This document shows, in pieces, positions 1-7,678 of a DNA stretch of 20,820 bases. This stretch comes from Heterobasidion occidentale (taxonomy: Eukaryota; Basidiomycota; Agaricomycetes; Russulales; Bondarzewiaceae): the NCBI GenBank assembly GCA_039111635.1, contig JBCAQO010000158.1:1-20820 (forward strand). Reading direction: 5' to 3'. A program made the translations under genes and the position numbers. Every line of letters starts with the position of its first letter. Position 1 is the first letter of the stretch. Below the pieces are notes generated by a model, which saw only the letters and a list, made by a program, of their open reading frames with translations, did no database searches and had not been told where the DNA came from.

Positions 1-822
1 GAGACACAGGACGAACCGTAGCACCCGAGAAGGTGCCGGGACGACCACGGGGAACAGAGGTAAGGTCAAAAGAAAGGGATCAGAGGGGGACACCGCGGGC
101 GATGTCATCAAACATAAAGCATTCCTACCAGTGAGTCCGTCTCCGTAAACAGACGTTCGGCAGTAATAGGTGACATAAGAGAAGCCTTCTCCGCACAGCC
201 TGGAAACCATGCAAACGGACGAAATCACAGCGCGAGATGGAACTTTCGCATTTTGTTGCTTGAAGGACCAGAGACGACACGACACAAACACAAGGATCTC
301 AGATTGGGGTCCCAATCTGTGATACACCTTGATCTCGTGCCGATGGTTTCAAGCGGTACATCAGTCGGCGGCAGGGAGGGAGTTGGGGGCATCGTCGATA
401 CGCGAAGAAGCAATTGGGTCGATCACCAAGGTGAGAATAGTGCTGGAGACAGATTCAACAGTAGAGAGTAAGTCGCTGCTTTAGACTTGTCTGCGCGTTG
501 CCTAACGTACCTTGTGTCACTTCGCGTCTTTTTGACGATCTCCAACCTGCTGATGTTCTCGTTAGACTCTCCATATTCCTAAAGAAATTACAATTTTGTT
601 TTGATTCTGCTTCTGCAGGCCGACGCTCAGATGCTGATGAGCGTTGATTCCGAACTTGGCTATCTCTCGCTGACGTCCATATCAAGAGGACTCTTGCTTT
701 TCGTCATGTTTGGAGGGGGGGACATGGTGCTGTTGCGAAGAGTCACGTGCATACGTATCGTCTGCATTATTGGATGTGATCTCTACCAAGTATCTGGAAC
801 AACGTTGTTGACGGGGTATTGA
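1..822. other. Unassigned left-edge region
   Basis: No gene can be identified here. An open plus-strand frame without an ATG runs from about position 2 to 148; it is rich in Gly, Lys, Arg and Thr and could be the tail of a gene outside the window, but it matches nothing I know. A polypyrimidine stretch ending in CAG at about 619 looks like a splice acceptor and leads into an open plus-strand frame that stops at 820-822. Because splicing cannot be shown from sequence alone, I leave this as a possible untranslated or decayed exon region. Confidence 0.3.
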
Positions 823-1136
823 AAGGTGTTGGGCGAGTTCAGTAAAATTAGCAATGCGCTACCAATACCTTGCAAGACTTGGTGAGTTCCAAACGCTCTC
901 CATCGACTCGTTCTAAAATCCTTGTTTACAGCCTGCTCTTCCCATCTTGTCTTGCAAACGTACTTGAGAGTTCGTACTACTACCATCAGAGCACGGATCA
1001 GAGTAGTAGTCGATCTTTATTTTTGGCGAGTATGTTCAAGCAAGGACTTGTAGGTCTCGCTGCTATCGGTCACATGGGCATGAAGCGCTGCATGGCGAAG
1101 AATGACTATACCAGGCTAGCCGATCGTGTGGAGTGA
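823..1136 (+). CDS. Possible 3' coding exons of an unidentified gene
   Basis: Two plus-strand blocks, 823-881 and 932-1136, join in frame across a textbook 50-nt intron (882-931, starting GTGAGT and ending TTTACAG). The joined frame stays open to a TGA at 1134-1136 and ends in the peptide KNDYTRLADRVE. There is no credible start inside the block, so an upstream exon would be needed; the same frame has a TGA at 820-822. The gene would converge on POP4, leaving about 80 nt between the two stop codons. The product is not recognised. The intron signals are the main support, and this could also be a non-coding transcript. Confidence 0.25.
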
Positions 1137-1218
1137 CCTGTTATAAGTGGTGGATACGCTTCACCTGATTGTTCACTGATCTCGATGGGACAATGAAGGA
1201 CATACGGTAATGGCCATG

Positions 1219-2356
1219 TTATAGCTCAATAGTCTCCTTCGGCTTGAACTTCTTTGATGCTCGCTCCGCAGAGCGAAACTGAAATTGATTCCCGTACAGC
1301 TCGAACTCTATGTGCGGTGCTTCCAGCACAGTATTGCTTGTTTGCGATGATTGTGACGAAGAAGCTCCGGCCGCAGGCGATGAGGAGCTTGGTGTATCAA
1401 GGGTGGAGTAGAGGGGGACCGCGAATGCGAATACTGAGCCATGCTTCGGTATGACTGTGGCAAAGATACGTATATAACTTGGATCGATCAATCGAAAGGC
1501 TTACGCTTCGATTTGTTTTTGCGTGTTACGACTCTGAAAGCGTTCTCAGTTTCGTGCACAACAATTCCTGAGAGGCCGATCAGCGCTGGGTTCTTGCTTC
1601 GTCTTACTATAGACAGATAAATTTGGCATACACGGTGTGCGGCTGTGATGAGATGTTCACCTGTCATGATTGATCCATGGAAGTCGGCTTTGACCAACTT
1701 TGCATGCATACCCGCAGACGACGGCATGTCCTTGGGAGAGGGCATACCCAAGGCTGGAGGGGCGGCAAGACCCAATAGCTCAGACATATACCCTAGCCAC
1801 AGACGATGCAGGGGTATGAACAAGTCCCACCTACAGCAAATACGATCAGCATAATCCAGCCTGAACAGCGATCAGACACGCACCTCGCCTGTTCCTTCTT
1901 GAGCTTCCACATGCCCTTTTCAACAGCCTCGTTCCGCCCAATCACGCCCAACCGCCTGCGCTCTTTTGCCTTCTTGACCTTTTCCGCCTGCGCAGCATTC
2001 AGTAGCGCGATCCTACTCTTCTTTTCTGGATTTTCTAACAGGATGAACTGGTGACGGATGCGCTCGTTATACGTAAATGCAGCCGAGGCTTTTCCGCTGA
2101 CGCCAATCGTGGAATAGACATATTTGGGCGTGAAAGGCGTGGAGCTGGTGAATTGTGCGCGTCGGTTCTGAGGAACGAAGTGAGGGGACGCGATCATAGG
2201 GGGGAGTTGAGGACGCATGCCTGGGCTATTGCAGATATGTCTATCTGTAACTTTCATGAATAAAGAGTGCGAATATAAACGGCACTTGGCCAAACATGCC
2301 TGGCGTGGTATCAATCCATCCTGGTCTTTGTGAAGCTCGGTGTATAGATCCTTCAT
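1219..2356 (-). CDS. POP4: RNase P/MRP protein subunit POP4 (Rpp29)
   Basis: POP4/Rpp29 is a protein subunit of the nuclear ribonucleoprotein enzymes RNase P (tRNA 5' processing) and RNase MRP (rRNA processing). Four exons are inferred: 2356-1884, 1830-1661, 1606-1505 and 1454-1219, with introns of 53, 54 and 50 nt, all GT-AG. The joined frame is 327 codons. Family hallmarks in order are a basic helical N-terminal part (KKAKERRRLGV, GMWKLKKEQAR), LHRLWLGYMSELLGL, then the Rpp29 core KLVKADFHGSIMTV, NPALIGLSGIVVHETENAF, IPKHGSVFAFAVPLY, and the C-terminal FELYGNQFQFRSAERA plus KPKETIEL. A Ser-rich insert of about 30 residues lies between the last two core blocks. The start is uncertain: ATG 2356 has the longest open frame, but ATG 2218 (280 aa) or 2197 also fit. 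No break is visible, so the gene looks functional. Confidence 0.92.
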
Positions 2357-2990
2357 TTTGAATGAGACAATGAGCAGGCAGCTCTCGGTCTCGGCGTACG
2401 TTGACTCGATGTGGTCGACTTCTTAATGTTGTGACGACCGTGACAGTACGGGTGGTCACAACTTTGAGTTTGTTCATTCCTCAATCCTCCACCGACGGAA
2501 TGTCGTTGTGTCGAACGAATGTGACTTATTAGCAACAGAAGGGTGCGTGCTGACGCGACTCTCGTTCCTCCAGGTTTCCTCTTTCGCTTCTCCGATTCTA
2601 ATTCTTCCTTCCATACGTGAAGGACGCTCCTCTACTCCCCTTGACAGGTCACAATCATACAAAGATGAGGAGTCAGGCAGCGGTACGTCGACATCTTATT
2701 CGCTCGTGCATCGATCCGCGTAATTTCCTGGGGCCATGAGGACTATAGCCAGGAGGGAATGAGCCGTGTGGTCGACAAGAAAAGGCGAGGGAATCAGCGA
2801 CTCACCATCTTGATTTGAGCCCTCATCTACAGAACGACTTTGTTCTAGCGTAAGGTCAGCTTTGCATCCCGACCCCGCCCCCCTACGCGTTCTATCATCA
2901 TCCACACGCTCTCTCATATCTTTTTTTCAGCAAGCTAGAATTATCACGCCTATACTCGTATAAGGCTACGACCCTCGCCCCTTCTTCTCT
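2357..2990. other. Upstream region of POP4, no convincing gene
   Basis: This stretch contains the presumed POP4 promoter. Short open frames exist on both strands, but none has a recognisable domain or a consistent splice pattern. A plus-strand ATG at about 2665 opens a 24-codon basic peptide only. A long T run ending in CAG near 2932 resembles a splice acceptor on the plus strand; the open plus frame that follows is Ser/Thr/Pro/Leu-rich and is better explained as the reverse of the minus-strand coding fragment described next. Confidence 0.3.
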
Positions 2991-3217
2991 TCATTTCTTG
3001 TCCGAGATCTCGCCTCCGTTCAACTCCTCATTCCAGGCTTCGGCTTCGTTGATGCGTCCGACTAGTACTTTCACCCTAGCCATGACCTCTTCCCCTCCCT
3101 TGACCGTGACCACGCACATTTCTACTCTGTTGCGCCACTTGCAATTCTAGTCCTCGTCCCTTGAATGCTTTGACTGCACGTGCCAGCTCAGGTTGGCATT
3201 GCTGGTCATAACATCTG
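2991..3217 (-). pseudogene. Unidentified coding fragment with frame break
   Basis: Two minus-strand segments look like true protein sequence. The 5' one (about 3217-3125) carries the peptide QCQPELARAVKAFKGRGLEL. The 3' one (ATG 3119, TGA 2993-2991) carries EMCVVTVKGGEEVMARVKV followed by LVGRINEAEAWNEELN. The two are in different frames and the gap between them is too short for an intron, so a small insertion or deletion is the simplest reading. The helical, charged composition and the clean stop suggest the C-terminal end of a conserved protein, which I do not recognise. It sits upstream of POP4 on the same strand. Confidence 0.35.
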
Positions 3218-3567
3218 AACAAATGTGTCATCTGTATCTCTCGTCAACGTGCTTTGGCGTTCTATCTCGGAGCTGATCTATCCACAATCAGTCTGGTCTG
3301 GTGCGACGTCTCTCTGGAGCTCCCCCTCCTCTGAAGACTGCCATGGAAAGCGCTCCTCAGCCACTCCTTATGCAGTTCGGAATATCAGTTCGTATTCGAT
3401 TGGCTCCTCGTTGCCTGCAGACCTTGATTTGGGGCGTGTCTCAAGTACGCGACCATGATATTGTGTGTCAAGGTAGGATCGTTTCGTGGAAGTCTCGACA
3501 TCCCTTGCAGAACCCCCGACACGCCAAGTCGCCCATGCTGTCGTACTAGTCATAAAAGTTAAGTCCT

Positions 3568-3831
3568 TCAGGTATGTGCTATGAATTTTATACTTACTAT
3601 GAATGAGTCGACGTCTAAGTTGATATACAGGGAGTGCACCCTGATGCTGTTCACCGGCAACGCATCGAGGCCGGCGGATGTATAAAATTTGGTCGTGTGT
3701 CCACCGGGGAAGTTCACAAGCATGCCTCTAAAAACGGAAGCAGGCGTGTTTTGGATCTCAGAAGAACAGAGGTAAATGTCGCTTGAAAGTTGCGAGGCAT
3801 GTCTGGAGCAATTTGGACTGAAAGACGTCAT
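3568..3831 (-). CDS. Hypothetical protein fragment
   Basis: An ATG at 3831 opens a minus-strand frame that reads well to about 3596, with blocks such as VFRGMLVNFPGGHTTKFYT and VNSIRVHSLYINLDVDSFI. A strong splice donor (GTAAGT) follows directly, and candidate acceptors lie near 3545-3530. The frames downstream of the acceptors are open for about 50-60 codons but in competing phases, so the next exon is ambiguous. The unspliced frame stops at 3568. No family is recognised. It may belong with the fragment at 2991-3217 as parts of one decayed gene, but I cannot connect them in frame. Confidence 0.3.
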   Translation of the reverse strand: MTSFSPNCSRHASQLSSDIYLCSSEIQNTPASVFRGMLVNFPGGHTTKFYTSAGLDALPVNSIRVHSLYINLDVDSFIVSIKFIAHT

Positions 3832-5047
3832 CGACAACGAAAGCGGGTCAGCTCTCTTATAGGTGCAGGTGTCTGTCTAATCGGGAACTCGCTAGGGGCA
3901 TCTGGGGGCTCTGGAGTGTCTGTCCAGGTCTGTACAGACGCTTCCCAGTTTGATGAAGGGCATCCGAGACGTCGTCATCGATAAAATGCAGCACTTATGA
4001 GGTCGACCTCGGCAAGGCAGGATGCGAAAGCAGGTGTTTCGCCTCTCCCTAGGACACGCTGGGGCTCTGAATGAGAGCGCAAAGGCGTGCACGCTATGTC
4101 TCATTTCATTCATGTGGTTTTTTCGATCTTTTACCCGCCACGTGCAAATAAGTCACATCGAATGTCACCAGCTCAGTGCATTCCCACAATACGGTTGGAG
4201 TGACTCTACACCATACACAACCCTGCTTATCATCACTTGCTGTTTTACTGCGTGAGGCTGGAGAGCCAGTCAAAACACTTGCTACTGATATTGGTCCCAT
4301 GTTGACATCGCCTTTGTTCAGCGACCGTGCGACTGCACCGGACAACCAATCTCCTTCCCCCATGTGCGGCGTAAGTCTTGAGATAAATTTGCACTCACGA
4401 GTCTAGAAGCACAACTATACACCGACTTGAGCAACAAAGAAGCAAAGCTTTAACGTATTTTCCCGTAGTAGGGACGCATTATCTACGTTACAACGCTACG
4501 ACAAACAACGGAAACCTTTCTAGAGACTCGATAGTTGACTAAATGCATAGCGTGCTTGTCTCGTCAACGCCATCAACTCACCAAACAAGGGAAAGTTGGG
4601 TCAGTCCGAGCCGTTCGGACTAATCACACTGACACCATCGTCATCACTCTCCACTCAAAACTTGACGTGCCATTACTGACACTCCAGGAGGGTATGGCGG
4701 GAGAGTTTCAATGAGAAGCGGTGGGAACGATGCATGACGAGGAACCCCCTCCGATGCACCCAACCGGGGCGTGATATCAAACGTGATTGCTCGATGCTGA
4801 AGGATCCGGATCATCTGAATTGATTATTCCTATCGCTGAAGGCTGTAGATGATCTTCATACTTCAATCCTGCTGAAAAGGTTCGCACGCCGAAGGTCTTC
4901 AAGGGGCTAGCGAATAATGTCTGATCGGCAGGAGTAAGGTCCAGATGGTGTAGTGTCATGAGTGAGTAACTCAAAGGTAGTGCAGCTGAAATGAGGGTTT
5001 GGGGAGATGGAGGGCGTACAGAAGCACGATATGAGCGGGCGGACGTG
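3832..5047. other. Intergenic stretch, weak open frames only
   Basis: This stretch covers 1.2 kb between the 3.6 kb fragment and kinase copy A. Open frames of 65-85 codons occur on the minus strand (4363-4106 and 4974-4777) and on the plus strand (4022-4255 and 4176-4406). None shows a motif, a repeated family signature or a consistent splice pattern. A short perfect inverted repeat is listed separately at 4603-4621. The strand-ambiguous open frames are compatible with remnants of older genes or transposons. Confidence 0.3.
4603..4621. repeat. Short perfect inverted repeat (7-bp arms)
   Basis: AGTCCGA and TCGGACT flank a 5-base loop (GCCGT). The stem is perfect. It sits in a gene-free stretch and there is no T-run or promoter next to it, so no role can be assigned. 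Confidence 0.5.
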
Positions 5048-6584
5048 CTAAGGAGCCTGGACCATCCGCGATTTCTTACTCCGACGAGCAGTACGAGTTT
5101 CGTCGTTCAAGTCGACCTCTTCATTGCGGCGGCGCTTTACTCGACCGACCTTGAAGCGTGGTGATTGGTTGAACCAGATATCGCTCTTGTCATTTAGATC
5201 CCACCCTTCTCGAGATAAGTGGAGCTTGAATAGATCAAGGACAGGTTCCGGCGACTTGAGTATATTACGGGCTTTGTCGGCGGAAGGAAATGTTATGAAG
5301 CTGGCCCTGGAGGGTCTGTCGGTGTACAGGGGAACGAAGAGAAACCGAAGGTCATCGATGAGGTCCGTAAGGGGACAGTTGAGGAATCCACGAAGGGTGG
5401 TCTCCGTAAAGTATGATGGAGTGAACTGGAAGAAACCCCTTTTGCCAGTTGTATCGACAACAAGGTGACCATCGAATATATCACACTGGCCTAATACTGC
5501 TTCTAGTTGTCGCCCTATGGTTGAACGAAGGCGTTTGGGAAATTTGCTAGCCTGATAGTATACGCTGTGGTAAAGAAGAACATATAGAAACGACTCCAAA
5601 TCGTCGCAGAGGTTGCTTGGTAGCGATTCATGATCGTCTAATTGAGTAAGTGACATGTATTGCAATGACCCCTATAATTGTTCATTTAGGTCAGTCAATA
5701 GGATTCAGCAGATAGATACCCACCGTCTTTGGAGATCTCAATCCGCGAGATACAGCGGAGCTCAGGTACTGTGCTTGATCCCGGTCTACCAACAATCCGC
5801 AGCCGTCGCCAGAGATTCGAATGCTGCTGCTGCTGATTTCTCGATAGCACACTCCAGCTTCGCGTGCTTGTACATAAGCTGAATGGTCGAATCAGCAATG
5901 AAAGGTCTGTGAGGGGACTGTAAGGCGACGAAACTAACCTTGTATCGCGTGAAGCACAGCTTGGCATAGCTCCTTGGTGGAGCTGTATTCGCTCAACGGG
6001 CGACCGAGGTCCTCCAGCACCAATCGATAATGCTTCTGTCCCAATAGTACAAGTCCCTTGCAGCACCATAACTTTTTCCCGAACACTTGCGCGAACGTCT
6101 GCTGGTCTTCAATGGCGCCGCCACAAATCAGACTTGGAATCCCAGAAATTGTTGCCCGATTGAGTACTCGATATATATCCCCCTCGGTTTCCGATCCAGG
6201 CCCATCATATCGTCACGTGTCCTTGATATACACAAGCTTCCCTGTCTGCGTGTCCAAGGCTTCAAAAACCGCTGTCGCATGCTCAGACAAATCTAGACTC
6301 TGTCCACGACGGTGTGCAGAGATAAAGAAGCGTTCAGTGCCATCAAAATCGTCCACGACTCTATACTTGATGAATGCACCATCAACTCCATACCTCCCCC
6401 CTATTCCCCGTTCCGTCCTGCAATTCAGCCTGGCTGGATTTGCCGCCTGTTTAGGCAGCACCATCTGTGCCAAGGAGATTTCTTCAGGGCTAGGCTCCAA
6501 ATGGCAGAATTCATGTACAATGCAGCAGCTCGTTTGACCGATAAGGGTAGGTGAGTTAATCTGCGCGCGCCGTACACTGCACAC
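5048..6584 (-). pseudogene. FunK1-type protein kinase, copy A (degenerate)
   Basis: This is the remnant of a fungal-type (FunK1) protein kinase. Exons: from about 6584 to 5939, 5878-5724 and 5671-5048; introns 5938-5879 (60 nt, phase 1) and 5723-5672 (52 nt, phase 0) sit at the same positions as in copies B and C. Recognisable parts are KYRVVDDFDGTERFF, KLVYIKDT (ATP-binding Lys), HYRLVLEDLGRPLSEY, SLQYMS, CDDLESFLYVLLYHS, DLRFLFVPLYTDRP and a basic tail KSRMVQAP. Lesions: the Trp codon after KDT (KDSWRY in B and C) is a TGA at 6215-6213; the catalytic loop [10 protein letters not shown] is replaced by YREISSSSIR, losing the catalytic Asp and the loop Asn; IDWDLS has become VDRDQA. The N-terminal FunK1 region present in B and C is missing. 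The last exon is fully open. Surely not an active kinase. Confidence 0.85.
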
Positions 6585-6833
6585 TTACAGGGAGCTGCAA
6601 GATCATGTCCGCGTCGACTGGCATCCCGCAAACTTCAGCACCAATAAGAGAACTGTTCACGACAGTAAATTTGAAAGAAAAGGGGCACAATGATCTTTCC
6701 GAGAGGAGTTAGGTGACTGTTAGATGGCTGTTAGATAGGCATGAGGGGGAGGAGAATATTATCGTTGCGTGTGACAAAGTCGGTCAGCACCTGTCAGCGC
6801 TTCCCCGACCTCGACCGAACTCGAACACTACTC
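6585..6833. other. Spacer upstream of kinase copy A
   Basis: Just upstream of copy A on the minus strand, a short open block (about 6670-6593, containing GAEVCGMPVDADMILQLP) runs into a GTAAGT donor-like site. It does not resemble the FunK1 N-terminal region seen in copies B and C, so the front of copy A has been lost or replaced. No gene is called. Confidence 0.3.
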
Positions 6834-7202
6834 CTAAGTCCTGTTGAACTCCTTCAACCATGTTGACGATGACCCTCTCACCTCCAGTGGCCAGTCCCGG
6901 CTTTGACTGATATACGCCCATAATCCTATCTGCGGTCGCTTCGCTCTGGCCTCGGAAAGACAAGGGTATCGGTAGTCATAAGGACGAGAGTCACTATCAG
7001 CAAGAAGCAAGGGGAAATAGGTGTGTAGAATAGCAGATAAGGCGACGGCTGTCCTCTCCAGCGATCCATCGTTCTCTGCTGCTCCAACACCGAAACCAGA
7101 ACTCTTGCCTATTCCCATGTTCTTGATGTCAATCAGCGGTTTTCTCGTTCCGTCCCCTTTCCACCGTTGACCTTTCCCCGCTGACGCATGTTCTTTTCTC
7201 AT
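6834..7202 (-). CDS. Hypothetical protein, 122 aa
   Basis: A minus-strand frame with a true ATG (7202) and a TAG stop. It starts with a basic segment, then KPLIDIKNMGIGKSSGFGVG, and ends in SSTWLKEFNRT. The I-D-I-K-N-x-G-x-G string recalls a segment (roughly IEVKNEIGTG) found in N-terminal regions of other Agaricomycete kinase-like proteins; that is a memory-based comparison, not a search result. It lies about 250 nt upstream of copy A on the same strand and could be a foreign front part next to the truncated kinase, or an unrelated orphan frame. Only length, ATG and plausible composition support it. Confidence 0.28.
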   Translation of the reverse strand: MRKEHASAGKGQRWKGDGTRKPLIDIKNMGIGKSSGFGVGAAENDGSLERTAVALSAILHTYFPLLLADSDSRPYDYRYPCLSEARAKRPQIGLWAYISQSRDWPLEVRGSSSTWLKEFNRT

Positions 7203-7678
7203 ATCTCACTGGAGCCTTTGCGATCATTTTTTCGCACATTCTTCATGTGTCGTACTTATCATCTGGTGGGGGTGGCGACTGTCCTCTCTTTCGAAACAAC
7301 TGCTCCCACTACGAATATGTTTTCAACTTGCTGTTGTCGCAAATCGTGAAATTTCCCACGCGTTTCTATCCCACGTAGACCGATCATATGGCACAATAGG
7401 CTTACCGGCTCACTCGTCTCCATTACTCAGACATCGAGTGCTCTACCGAAAGGGCTTCAGCTACTCTTCAGCTATATCACCGTTAAGACCAATTTGCATC
7501 GAATCACTCACCCATGATCATCTTTATCAGGAATTGTCTTCGCGGATCTCATTTTGATTTCATGCGTTGCATTGCCTACGGATCTCTTGAAAATCTGAAG
7601 AGGTTATATTTGATCATCATGTATCTAGACACTACCAAGTTTCAGTAGTTCCGAATCGTTCTTGTAAGTCATCTGAAA
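7203..7678. other. Gene-free spacer downstream of kinase copy B
   Basis: These 476 nt lie between the hypothetical frame and the stop codon of copy B. I see no open frame with coding character, no repeat of note and no RNA gene. It presumably includes the 3' untranslated region of copy B. Confidence 0.4.

Noticed and set aside
2935..3150. Plus-strand Ser/Thr/Pro-rich open frame after a T-run and CAG
   Set aside because: It has no ATG and is antisense to a better minus-strand protein-like frame; its composition fits a reverse strand of Glu/Lys/Gly/Val codons.
5800..5825. tRNA-like T-arm string (GATTCGAAT) near 5812
   Set aside because: No acceptor stem, anticodon arm or matching arms around it; it lies inside an exon of kinase copy A.
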